Shown here piece by piece: positions 43,600 to 54,689 of a DNA stretch of 64,000 bases (the stretch's first letter is position 1; each line of letters opens with the position of its first letter). A program made the translations under genes and the position numbers. The notes beneath the pieces were generated by a model, which saw only the letters and a list, made by a program, of their open reading frames with translations, searched no databases and had not been told where the DNA came from. Location of the stretch: NCBI GenBank assembly GCA_030704615.1, contig CM060731.1:65204756-65268755 (forward strand), written 5' to 3'. The stretch comes from Takakia lepidozioides (lineage: Eukaryota; Streptophyta; Takakiopsida; Takakiales; Takakiaceae).

Positions 43600-46500
43600 C
43601 TACCCATGTGTTGTATCCCGCTGCAAAAGAGTATCGACCTCGTTGAAACTCATAGTGGCCTGGTGAATGAAGTTGTCACGTTTGGGATCGCAAACCATCC
43701 TCCTCAAAAATATGAAATACAAATGTTTGCAGGGTATGAATTTACCTCTCTTGCCCAAACTGGTTGATAGCATATTCACAAAATCAGGACATGTGCAATT
43801 GGGGAAATTGGAAACCGTGATGTCGTAGGTCCTGTCATGAACAGCAGATGTGGAAGTGATGATTGTGAATACCCGACCATATCCTGGATCGAGTACTTCC
43901 GTGGTGCTTCCGACACGAGCTTGGAGCATTCTTGCGGACTCCACTTTGCCAAAGTGTTCAGCGGTTGGAGGGAAACGCCGAACGAGCTTTCCATCTCGTT
44001 TGGTTGGCCACAAGTCAGGATTTGCCGGGGGGACCCGGGAGGACGCAGGAGTAGTAGCACATGCATGGAGTTGGGGTTGTCTCGCAAGGGAAAAACCTGC
44101 CTCCTCCAGCATTTCAATCTCCTGAAAGCTGAGATGTGTTCCCACCTTCACGGGCCAAACGGTTGGAGGAGATGGCTTCATCACTACGGAAGGACGCACA
44201 GTTCCATGCACACATCTGGCACAATCATCTGCGCAGAACCAGAACTTGTGGTTCTTGGCTTCTGGTTGACCGTATGGACGCATCAAGCCCGTGAAAGTCG
44301 GAGCAGGAGTTCGGGCACCACCTCTGGATATAGATGAAGTGCACTTCTCGAAATTAGTTGCCCTGATCGCTGTACATTTCACACGAGACCCGACACTTGT
44401 GCGTTCTATGTGCCAAACGTGGTCGGGGCATGCGGACTCAAGCACATCAAGGGGGTTGTTTCTCTCCTGCACCATTTCAGTGGCACGGTTTGATGCTGGA
44501 GCTTGCCGTCGTGTTGGAGGTTCCTCCACAATGGAGGTTCCGGACACGGAGCTGTCATGCAGGGGAACACGAGGCTTCGAGAAGTTATCACGGTCTGCCC
44601 TGTGGGAATCTGAATCCGAACCAGGTGGAGTGTTCAATTTCCTCTTACAGGAGCCGAATCTCTCCTCCCCTTCAAGATGTGGAACTCTAGAAACAAGTGG
44701 CGTTCCCTGGGCATACATGCTCACCGCCCGTGCTATCTTGATTGGATCCCCAGATCTGTTTGCAGCACGCAACATCAACTCCGATTTGTCCGGACCCTTG
44801 CCACCAACCCCACCTCGTAAGAAATCACGGTATCGGGTTTGTTGTTGCAAGGCACGTATCAAATCATCTGTTGTTGCCACATACAAATCCCGACCTCGTT
44901 TCCCAGACTGCTGCAACCATGCATTGTGCACAGTTTCTGCCAAATTGCAAGATGGCATGTCTGCCATTTCCTCAATGGACATGTTCTGCAAAGAGGATAA
45001 CCACACTTCAGAATAGTGCACAGGAAACAACATAAAGAAAGCAATGAGTCAAAAATATGGAAAGCAAATGTATGAATAAAGCATGAAATAGAAGCCTCGT
45101 ACCATTGTCATGGCTGCTCCCCACTGTCTATACCGGAAGTGCCAAAACGCCAGCCAATCTTCCAATGCTCTCATACTCTCAAGTGATGCAGCTCCAGAAG
45201 AGAACCACCAGGCACGAATTGTCTGGAACAAAGTGTCCGCCTCCTTCATTGTTCTAGCATCTTTGTACTCTTTGCACAATTTACGGTGCTGAGTCTGCAT
45301 CTCTGGTTTGATGTCCGACTTTGTATGTTTTTCCAGAGATTGTGTCCAATGGAATAGACATGTACGCTCTCTTCCTGGCATAGGCACTTTTGGGTCGCCC
45401 GATCCGAAGACAATACGAATAGCATTGAAATTTGCTTGAGCACTATCCGCCATGAAACCTGCGAAATTTGGAGATGGCAGCCCATGGCAGCCCATGACAC
45501 GTATCAGGGAATTCCACATGAGCTTCTGGGATTCCGTATCCTCGGATTGCATGTCACAAACTGCAATTGTCATAACTCGTTGGTACACTGGATCGTAGAC
45601 ATGACAAGCCATTGTCGTCCAATCCTTCACTCGTTTCACATGATCAAACATAAGAAAACAGTTCTGCAAGTCCCCAGTCTTCTGCATCCGCTTCACGAGG
45701 CTAACCCCACTGCCCTCCCCAACAGTCGACATTTTGAAAAGAAAAACTTTGATGGCACCTTGACCTGGGAATACATTGTCCTGGATGTAATCGTACTTGC
45801 TCAGTCGTTTCAATTCCAAAATATTGTCTATGTAGCCTCTGATCCCAGAGCCCATTCTCAATGCATTGATCTGATGCCGAATGTTAGGTGAACTTAAAGT
45901 GGAGAAATGATCCATGACCAGGTCCAATGCTGCACCGTCAAGTTTAGTCCCCACAGAATCTCCTTCACTCAAAATATGGCTTTCCAAGAAGGACTTGCTT
46001 GCGCCAAGAGCAATTGCAGATGTTGTTGCGGATGGGTTTCTCCCGAACTCCTGTTTGATCAACCTCGATACTGTCTCAACACTCTCCCTGTAATCCCCCT
46101 TCGAGACAGGATGGTTATGGAATCCAAAATGCACACAAGCTCTCGTCATTGTATTCAAACGGTGGACAACATAGTACATTCTTGCTCCGCAGAGCGCCAA
46201 GCAGGATGGCACAAGTTTGCAGAATTTGCAGACGAAAGTGTTTGCCGGTGGAGGGGCAGTCCCAGGCTGAAATGGATTCTCCGCCAGACCCTCCCATTCG
46301 CTTTGATTATGAACTCCAGACTGAAGAAAGTGTCTGCAATTCAAATTATCACACCTAAGGTGTCCATTGCAAACTGTCCTCCTGAAAACAAGCTTGTCAT
46401 CATTCTGAATATTGGATGTTTTTGTTCTGCACCACGGGTGCCCGTCGTGTTTCTTGTCCATTCCATGCATCATGATTGTTACACCTCCAACTCGCGGAGG

Positions 46501-47115
46501 AGGAGGCAGCTCGAATAGGATATCGCCATCAAAAGTCTCCGGCAAGAACTTCACAGGCACCTGCTTCAAAGATTCCCAATCAATTCCCCGCAACTCACTT
46601 TTGAATCCAGCCATTCCTCCCATCGCCCGCAATTTTGGAATGACACTACAAATCTCTTCTTCATCAGCTTCTGCAACCACAGTAGGAAGGACTGGATTTG
46701 GAATTTCACTTATGTCATCATCGGAAGAATCCGAAAGCTCAACGATTGGAGTGGAGGAAGTCTGTTCTTTTTTCACCACCACCTCCCTCTTGTCTTCAAC
46801 GACCGAAGCAGCAGTCCCGGGCGTCACATATGACCCAAGGGACTTTCGCCGAGGCTCTCCAAGTACTCTGTATCGACCAGGACGCACTCTCCACTGGCTG
46901 ATATGAGCCGTCTCATCACGGTTTTGGAAAGAATATTTCACCAACTTCCCTTTCAGATCGTAAACCTCTTTCTCCAAAAAGATGGAGCCATTCTGCAGCT
47001 GAAAACGGGTAGCCAAGACATGTTCCAGAACAATTGCAAATCCATTGTCAAGGACTTCCTGGGAGAACGGCACTGGTTTGTCGTCTGAGAAGAACTCCGC
47101 TTCAGAGGAAGCCAT
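43600..47115 (-). CDS. MULE C transposase, intact (finger, DDE, SWIM)
   Basis: Two exons, 47115-45103 and 44985-43600, joined in phase across a 117 bp GT/AG intron, giving 1,132 residues. Residues 1-200 are variable and include a SUMO-interaction-like PIVELSDSSDDD (~123-134). A His/Cys finger region (KKHDGHPWC ... LRCDNLNCRHF, ~221-263) recalls the GCM/WRKY-type fingers of MULE transposases. The DDE core has MFDHVKR (~491), FMADSAQANFNAIRIVFG (~554-571) and CLFHW (~586); the third acid is probably the Glu of SCNLAETVHNAW just after the intron. A SWIM finger (CTCPDF ... FIPCKHLYFIFL) closes the protein. It should cut and rejoin the element ends in the nucleus. Copies A and B are its frameshifted relatives. 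No defect seen. Confidence 0.9.
44986..45102 (-). other. Intron of MULE C transposase
   Basis: Starts GTACGAGG and ends TTGCAG on the minus strand; the same position carries an 86 bp intron in copy A and 83 bp in copy B. It precedes the codons for the catalytic-Glu block. Confidence 0.8.
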
Positions 47116-47970
47116 CTTCCTTCCTCGAGTATGTTTGTACCTTGCTATCGCAGATCTAGTGTAAATCGGTTTACTGCTGTCTCCAGAACACAGTTGAAGA
47201 ATGAGCAGAGCATATGGCGGAGGAAGCTCAGATAACGACTGTGCATATTCTGTTATTCATTCCAGATATGCAGCCGTCCATTTTAATTACTTTTCTTGTG
47301 GGCCCAGTGGTCAGAGAATCCATAGGGGCAGTGTCGGCAACTGTTAAACCGTTAATCAGAACCTCATCAATAAACCCAATAACAAAGCCGACTTCCTGGA
47401 AGCATGCCACAGGATCCGAGAATGGGATTGCAGATTAAGTAAATGTATCTATATACTACTACCAATGATCATGCGCACCTGGAAAGTTCCAAATGTGCAA
47501 CGAATGTGGGGTTTGGATAACAAGGATGACCGTGTATGATATTCCAAAATTTGTCATCAAACTCTCGTTCATTTATATTTATTTGTTTAAGACTGCGCAA
47601 CAATTTCTGGGATTCGCTGTTCTTTTTAAATATTGAACCAGTTATAATTTAGAACACGCCGTTTTGTTTTGGGCGGCACACGTCAGACATCCATAACTGA
47701 ATACGAACAGCTGTACACCAATTGCTGGCATGTGCACTAATAACGAAACGACTATGTGTAACGGTCACGCGGGAGGGAATCCGATGCTTCTAGAGACACG
47801 CAAGAACACAGGCAATCCCGCAAGAAATCGGGAGTCACTGCGTTTTTCTACTTTTCGCGCTTAGAGGGAGAGTGGTAGTCAAGCTGGAGAGGGTTCCTTC
47901 TAGAATACGAAAGAGAAGAAAGTCTCTTTATTTTACTTCCCTTAGAGAGAGACGCAGAGCAAGAGAGAAA
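47116..47970. promoter_or_regulatory. Divergent intergenic region of MULE C
   Basis: About 850 bases between the transposase start (minus) and the first plausible start of the plus-strand gene. No coding frame of note. By position it should hold both promoters; no clear TATA box was pinned down. Confidence 0.4.
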
Positions 47971-48258
47971 ATGACGAGGCGTCGTTTGTTGGAGAACACA
48001 GGGCCAAGGCAGCAGGTGAACGCGGAGACTGATTCACAAGAGCAGACGGAGACTGAGGCAGCGGCTGCGACACAGTCGGCGATAAGAGTGCGCCAGCCTG
48101 TGGAGGCAGAGATGAATCGCAGGGACACTGAAGAAGGTGGAAGCACGCGGAACGCCGAACCTGAAGAAGGTCAAGAAACCCTTGCGCAGACAGAAACTCC
48201 AGCAGATGTGAGAGGGAAGAAGGAAAGCTGCAGAAGGGGATCAAATTTCAAAACCTAA
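47971..48258 (+). CDS. Candidate first exon of MULE C ParB-methyltransferase gene
   Basis: An ATG at 47971 opens a polar frame (MTRRRLLENTGPRQQ...) rich in Glu, Thr and Ala that runs to a stop at 48258. It could be the N-terminal exon of the gene that resumes at 48713. A strong donor-like CA|GTAAGT lies at about 48272, but in that region the open frame is a different one, so the exact splice is unresolved. It might instead be a separate small protein. Confidence 0.4.
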   Translation: MTRRRLLENTGPRQQVNAETDSQEQTETEAAAATQSAIRVRQPVEAEMNRRDTEEGGSTRNAEPEEGQETLAQTETPADVRGKKESCRRGSNFKT

Positions 48259-48339
48259 GAAGGTGCCAGTAAGTTTTATCATATAGTCTGTGTGATTGCC
48301 TTTCAAGGAGTCCTTCCTCTTCCATTCTTTAGCAGGAAC

Positions 48340-48680
48340 TACTGAATCGCGAGCGTCGTTAACGCCATTCGATTCTGCTCATGAGATTTATGTACCTATG
48401 TGTTTGAAGAGAGAGTCTGCACTTACTATTCTCCCTAAACTACACTGAATGTCGTTGCCGTCAATTCAGTTGCACATATATGTCATTACAGAACACCGAT
48501 CCGGCAGGTTGTTATCTTTTGTGATTGTCGTTAACGCCGTTCGCTATCGCTCTCACTTTTGTTTTGAATACGGCAGTCTCGGCTTTGCATGTGTAGATTG
48601 TGCTGAATTCTTTCACACCATTCATGGTGAGTTTCCTTGATACAGAGTGATTGTCGTTACCGCCATTCACTATTTGCAAA
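48340..48680. repeat. GTCGTTAACGCCATTC-type motifs upstream of the ParB-methyltransferase gene
   Basis: Four variants (near 48354, 48450, 48526 and 48650) of the half-palindrome that is arrayed in intron 4 of the following gene. They lie in the probable first intron or leader. Confidence 0.7.
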
Positions 48681-48712
48681 TCACTTAGTCAGAACTGAAT
48701 GGCATCGTGCAG

Positions 48713-51700
48713 AAAACTGTGAGGTCGAAGCCTACAGGATCAGAGGGGAAAGGATCTGGAGATGGGGACGAGTCCGCAAAAAGCTCAGAGAATACAGATG
48801 AAGCAGATGAATCCGAAGTGCACTACCTTGACAAGGTGAAAGAACTCATGTCATTCCAGAAGGTAAACTCTCAGGAGGTTATAAGGGACATGCTCGTATC
48901 TGGAGGGCGTCTGGACATACCTCTGTGCCGGATGATATCAATGCCTGTTGTGCGTCCACCTCTTTCCCATGACATAACAAAATTGGAGAGTGATTTTGTG
49001 CATGGATATAGACTTGGTGCACAAGTTTTTTATGTGTCACTGACGGATATAAATGGGAAAAGCACATTAGTTTCTCCAGAGATCAGTGATAACTGGGATG
49101 AGTGCTGGAAAGATGCCAATGAGGAGTTCGAGCTGGGCCTCATGATGGGAAAGAACACCCAGCAATTTTGCAACCACATGTTCTACGTCTGGGACGGCAA
49201 CCACCGATTGCTGGCATGGATGGGATACATTCAGAAACACCATTCGAAAGACAAAGACAAGCATGTTGCTGTGGAGGCAATGGTTTTGGATCCAGGAAAC
49301 GACATCGCTAGGCTTCTTACAGCTATGCACGACGTGAACAAGTAAGTCATCCAGGAGATTTGATTCCCTCTGTAGTGTCTTGTTGATCCTCAAAAAACAG
49401 TGTTAAGGAATGCAATGTTTTCAATGTTTTTGCAGATCGACAGAGAAATCGCATGTGACAACAAGCTTGGTTCACACACTATTCCGAATTCAGAGGATTG
49501 GTCTGATGAAGCTGGATGATTTTCGGACAGTACTACCACCCAATATCATCAAGAAGTGCGAAACAGGAAGAGCTGCAGGCACTTGGTATTCTTTGACACG
49601 AGAGGCGTTTCTGGAGTACATGTATGCGGTAAGCCCGAGTCTGTAATCTGTTTACTTTTCGAATACATGTTTAGAGTCCCTTCGGAGCTAATTACTACTT
49701 GAATGAATGCAGCAAGAACTGGCAGAGGCAGCTGAGAAGGGAAAATCCGAATATTACCGCACTACACCAGAGGAACTAAGGACATCAAAGGGTGTGGAAG
49801 CTGCAATAAAGAAGGAGTTTGAGATGCGAAGAACCAAATTGATGTCAGCCTTCGGAAAGCAGCTTAGAATAGTAGATCCTGGACTTGGTCCTGAGTTCCT
49901 TCAGCAGATCAAAACACACTATGACAAGCATGTGCATCCGGAGATGCAGCAGGAGAAATTGCACCGGCTGGCCATATCGATGGTCGACCCACAAACAAAA
50001 ATAAGGTGGCTGGAGATATGGAACTCAGATCAAACAGTAAAGGACTTGAATCAGTTCCCAAAGAGCACCATACAGCCTGGCACAAAGGTGGAAGGAATCA
50101 GTGATTTGGTGTTTGATAACTGGCTCCACAAGGCTACATTTTGGAGTCAGGTGTGTATTCGAACATGCTGTTTCTTCTCTTCAAGTATGTGATGTGTTTT
50201 TTTTTTGCAATTCTGACAAATATACTATTTGCAGCTCGAAAAGCGCGCCGTCATTGTGCTGGATCAGACTTTGAAGGACCTGAACATTACGATTGTTTCC
50301 CCTCCCCAAATGTCATTGGAGGCATACATAAGGAAGTGGAGAGGTCTCACCTGGAGATACTGTTTTTTCCGGGAGTTCTCCAAAGATGGTAACATTTTAC
50401 GGTCCAACGACTTTGACAGTCAGGTTGGAGGAGAGTGGGCCATGATGCGAGTTGTGTACAGGTGCAATGTCATACTTGAAACTCTACTGTTTTTTTGGGA
50501 AAAGTTGTGGCTTCATATGGATTGCAATCTTAGATCCAGATTGAATGTCGTTGACGACATTCACTTCTTTGTCTGAGTCATTCTTAAGCGAGTATATGAA
50601 TTCACCTGGTTAGGATCTAAGGGTGCAATTATATTGTCCCTGATTAGAATTGATAATGTCCTTGAATGGCGTTGACGACATTCACATACGGAGTTGTTGT
50701 GTGGTCCTCAAGGTTATTTAAATTTTTGTTATGTCCATAGAGGTTACAATGAGGGTTGATCACTTCATTTTGCTGAATGTCAATGCAGACATTCAGTTGT
50801 TCTGCATTGTTTTTTCCTCTTGCGATGAAATGGAGGCTTGATAAGCTCTGTTTTAAGAAATCCAAAGTGAATGTCGTTGACGACATTCACAGCTGTGTCT
50901 GTATTATTCAAAAGTGACAAATTCAATTTTCATGGATTGGGGAGCTAAGTAATTGGTTTCTTTTTTGTATTTTTGTGAATGGCGTTGACGCCATTCACAT
51001 ACAGTGATGTTGTGAGGTCCTCAGTGATAGGTTCGTTATGAATGTGCATTGAGTTTTCCTGGATGGTTCCTTACTCAATTTTTTATTTCCATCCTGTGAT
51101 TTTGCTTCATTTCAGTAATAATTTGGCTTCATTCTTGAATGTCGTTGACGACATTCACTTCTATGTCTGTGTCATTTCTAATCGATTATTTGCATTCACC
51201 TGGATTAGGATGTATTTACAGTGTCATGGAATGGAATGTTCTGAATGGCGTTGACGACATTCATATCTGGAGCAGTAGTGTGGTCCTGAAAGGTCCTTGG
51301 AGCAGTTGTCAGAGCCATTTCAATCCATGTTTTATTCTTTCTGTTCTACTTGCATCTTACTCACTGAGCGCTTTTGTGGGTTGGGATTCATCTCCTTTTT
51401 TCAGGTACACGAAATATGTGCTTATGGAAGGAAATCACCTGAGCGGAATTCCCGACTATCTTGACATGTGGTCGGACCCTGCAAACGATCCAACCATGTA
51501 TACTGCAGGGATATTGAAGGACTGGAGTCCTTCTCACTTCAGAGACTGTGGGTGGTACCTTGACTGCCCACCTGAGCACACGACCTTTCAAGAACAGCAT
51601 ATGAAATACTTGAACAATAACGCTGAGATGCTGGCGCCTTTGACTGACGAAGAGTATCAACGAAACATAGCAACCTTGGCTGCCAAGGAGCCTGATGCTC

Positions 51701-53607
51701 AGGGAACGCCGCAGAAGGGAAAGAAGGCGGGCCGCAAACCAAAAGACAAGGCTGTTGATGTCATAGCCATCTCACCAGCAAAGCCAAAGGACAAAGACAA
51801 GTCCAAAGAGAAGGAAAAGGACAAGGGGAAGGAGAATGAAAAGGAGATGGAGAGTGGGCAGGACTTTAGTGCTGGAAGATATACCCGCACTCTTCAGTGT
51901 GTGTTCGATGCCAAGCCACACCCTTCCCGTTCTGATTCAGCAGGAGAGATGAAAATTGTTAATGAGGGTTGGCTTTCGATGATGCAGAGTCGAAAGAGAG
52001 GATACACTGGGGTGCCATCCCCTACCTGGGACAATATAATCTCATTCCTCAATCTGGTGAGAATTCCAGTTTCTTTCCTTTTTCTCTGAATGTTTCGTTG
52101 GCAGTATTTCAGTCTCGTTCTTTGAAAACATTCTTGCCATCGTTCTTATAAAAAACATGTCTGTTGCAGGTGAGCACAGGTCCCACCTTCGTGTGCGGTG
52201 TGCAGAAAACTTATGCGGCCGACATTGTCATTCTCGACATCCCGGATGGCCAGGCTGTGCCAGAAGTTCTTCCAAAGGGCAAGACGCCAGGGTGGAACAA
52301 ATTCGAGGACAACTACTGGAGTTGGGTATTCGGGTTCTGTAACAATTTCCTCTCTGATGCAGGGACACTTCTGCTTTTTCAGTCATGTGACAATGATAGT
52401 CGTCGGGCATTGGCATCATACCTCAAGTCTTCAGGGTTTGAAGTTTTGCGCACATGGAATTGTGTGAACAGCCTCTACCTTGTGAAAGGGGGTTTCCCTG
52501 GTCAGCTGGTATGCCGTCTGCCTTCTGCTTATGCTTTGATCATGAGTTTCAATTTTCTCTGCAGCTCCACTCTAGTAGAATGTTTTATGATCGACACCGA
52601 TCATCAACGATTCATGGTTTTTTGGTGTCAGAGTTCTGAATAGCCGATGTACACACTTCCACTTTAGATTGTGTTTACCACACTAACCTGCTATCTTTGG
52701 CAGACGAGGATGTTCGAGGCGATCTGCCTGCGGAGGATTCGCACATCAAAGACACCATCCTCCATCCGCAGCTTTGAGATTTCTGACCAGGGTTGTTTCG
52801 TCAACCCCCCCTATGAGCCCCATGTCGATGACATTTTGTACAACTTCATGCAGTCCAGTCAGACTCTGAAGAGACCAGATGGCACTCCCTGGAGAGGTGC
52901 AAAGGAAAAGTCACCAGCATTCATGCAAATACTGCTGGAGTCATGCAGCCACCGCTCTGCACGGGTGGTCGATCTTTCTGTGTCCACAGGTTCGTTTTCT
53001 CCCTTCCGAATTGGTTTCCTTTCAACAGTTTCATCTGCTTAAATCCCCTCCTCCAAACTGTTTATGTTCTTCTGTCTGGTGCAGGAGCAACTTACCACGC
53101 ATGCAAGGCAGGCGGAAGAAGCCTTTTTGGCATGGAGGGTGATTCTGACCTCTACAACACCGTGCTCCTCCCCCTTTGTCTGGCTCCACTTCAGGCACAC
53201 AGACTGATCGGATTCAAATTCGAAATGATGACGATCCCGAAGATAAGCAGGTCGACAACGACTTTTCATGTGAGTAAGTGCTAAACCCTCTTTGGGAGTC
53301 ATACTCAATTTCTCGATAACATCAAAGTTACAGTAATAACTTTTTCAGGCTGTCTTTCAGGAAAGCCAGCGGTGGATCTTCAGGAGATACAGTCATTTCT
53401 GGCGAGTCTGTTTTCGACAGCCCCCTTTCCAATTTTCTGCTCCCTGTTTATGCCGAAGCAATGGCACTTCACGCGTCCGAGTCCCTATCCCCTGACTTTT
53501 TAGTGGCCAGCCGTAGGTGTATCCAGCGTGGATCCGGTGTTCTAAAATACTTAGACTTAGATGCAGAGGAAGAGGGGATACATTGTACTGACTCTGAGTC
53601 AGACTGA
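48713..53607 (+). CDS. ParB-like/DNA-methyltransferase-like fusion gene carried by MULE C
   Basis: Nine exons with GT/AG borders: 48713-49341, 49436-49628, 49713-50150, 50235-50461, 51405-52056, 52170-52508, 52704-52989, 53085-53273, 53349-53607 (~1,070 codons plus an unresolved N-terminus). Exon 1 resembles a ParB/sulfiredoxin domain: SHDITKLESDFVHGYRLGAQ, then YVWDGNHRLLAWMGYI. A Lys/Glu linker follows in exon 5. Exons 6-8 resemble a permuted methyltransferase: ADIVILDIPDG (motif IV position), DAGTLLLFQSC, then RVVDLSVSTG plus ATYHACKAGGRSLFGMEGD (motif I-like). The C-terminus is acidic (DSESD). Motif IV reads Asp-Ile-Pro-Asp, not the usual DPPY, so activity and target are uncertain. One frame change is needed at about 53150. 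Bacterial and phage ParB-methyltransferase fusions exist; the function here is inferred. Confidence 0.65.
50542..51263. repeat. Seven GAATGTCGTTGACGACATTC palindromes in intron 4
   Basis: Near-perfect inverted repeats of 20-24 bp (arms of 9-11 around a TG centre) at about 50542, 50663, 50774, 50867, 50975, 51136 and 51242, spaced 93-161 bp. Several arms carry matched changes (GGCGTTGACGCC), so pairing is kept. The spacers are unlike each other. They lie wholly within the 943 bp intron 50462-51404. Confidence 0.92.
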
Positions 53608-54189
53608 ACTGTATTCTTTTAATATTCATTTTCATATTATCTGGAAAACGTTGAATCCCCTTACTCTACCGTAGTTGTTCCTTTACAACAAATAATAATC
53701 ACAGAATCAACTTTCGTTTAAATTGCTATATGTATGAATCCATCTCACAAACCTTCCTGACTCTTCTCATATCCATTGTGCATTCATCTACACTGTATTC
53801 ATGCGTGCTCCATTCATGAAAGCTTCCTTTGTACAACATCCATTGTACATTCATCCTCTGTACTCTTTAATCCACCCCACAAACCTTCCACACTCATTTC
53901 ATATACTTTGTGCATTCGTCAAAAGATTTGGTCATGCATCTTCCTGTCATGAATTTTTGTCATTGCTCAACATCCATTATACATTCATCCATTTTACTCT
54001 TATCCATCCGTCATTCATCCATCTACATAGATTTTTCAAACTCATCCATCTGTTTATCATCCAACTGTACATTCATCCATCATTTATTCAATGCCTTTTA
54101 TTATGTCGTCCAGCTTGTTTCCGCGGTAAAGGGTGCCAATCCGCGGGAATACACTCCACTTCTTTCTGGGTGCGTGGTGACTCGGCCTC
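53608..54189. other. 3' flank of ParB-methyltransferase gene, CATTCATC-rich
   Basis: No gene. From about 53780 to 54090 the sequence is a low-complexity field of repeated CATTCATC/CATCCAT words in no strict register. Confidence 0.6.
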
Positions 54190-54312
54190 CACGTGTGATG
54201 ACGTGGACTGAGCCCCGTGACGTGGCATTTGCGCAAGGTGACGTGGCGTGAGCGCAATCGCGCTCACGCGCTCACGCGTTCACGTGACCAGGCTCACACC
54301 GAGGCATCCCTG
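54190..54312. repeat. Right terminal region of MULE C
   Basis: Carries GTGACGTGGC, TGACGTGGCGTGAGC and GCGCTCACGCGCTCACGCG blocks, then TCACGTGACCAGGCTCACAC and the end GGCATCCCTG. In inverted orientation the last ~45 bases align with the left end at roughly two bases in three, including GTGAGC and CACGTGA. Confidence 0.85.
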
Positions 54313-54662
54313 GTCTTCAGATAGGCTTCAAACTCGGCATTAACAGTGTGCAAGTGGGGGCCCCAATTCTGAAGCTCCTCTGCAGTGGGGCCCCTTGTGA
54401 CACCCTGGTCATTCTCAATGGAAACGTAGAATGCTGCCGACCCCCGTCTGTACCCTTCTCTGAAGTTGTGCTTCAGTCGATCGATATCCCCTGGCGGTGC
54501 TTGCCTTACAACTGGAAGGCTTACCATGCGACACAAAGGAACTTTGAGGTTCTCCGGATACACCATGGAGCCCAAAACGCGGCCTATGTTGCTATGAGTC
54601 TCTGCCAGCAACCTGTTTGCTGCTATGTTCATGTCTCGTGCGCTCATGAGCATACCCGCCAC
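54313..54662 (-). pseudogene. ParB-like gene of MULE D, 5' part cut off by MULE C
   Basis: From ATG 54662 (MAGMLMSARDMNIAAN) the minus-strand frame encodes VPLCRMVSLPVVRQAPPGDI and GYRRGSAAFYVSIEND, matching the start of the ParB-like region of the MULE C gene. It reads up to the TSD at 54313-54321; joined to 42950 with one TSD copy removed, the frame continues directly into the DGNHR box. Upstream exons present in C are not seen here. Confidence 0.75.
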
Positions 54663-54689
54663 CAGTTTCTTACTTCTATCACCTCTGTC

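Larger units (their letters stand above)
42951..54312. mobile_element. MULE C: complete 11.36 kb Mutator-like element with transposase and ParB-methyltransferase gene
   Basis: A perfect 9 bp TSD GTCTTCAGA (42942-42950 and 54313-54321) flanks the element, the size usual for MULEs. The ends form imperfect inverted repeats: CAACGACGC...GGCGTGAGCG at the left and CAGGGATGCC...GGTGTGAGCC at the right (inverted), both leading into CACGTGA and GCGTGAGCG blocks. Inside are a transposase gene (minus, 43600-47115) and a divergently transcribed multi-exon gene (plus, to 53607). The transposase frame is intact. The insertion target is a homologous gene within MULE D. Confidence 0.9.

Noticed and set aside
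52790-52815. FVNPPYEPH in exon 7 of the MULE C gene as the catalytic NPPY motif
   Set aside because: The homologous position in MULE D has no NPPY (it reads VDPLEYN), and the order relative to the motif-I-like block fits the DIPDG site better.
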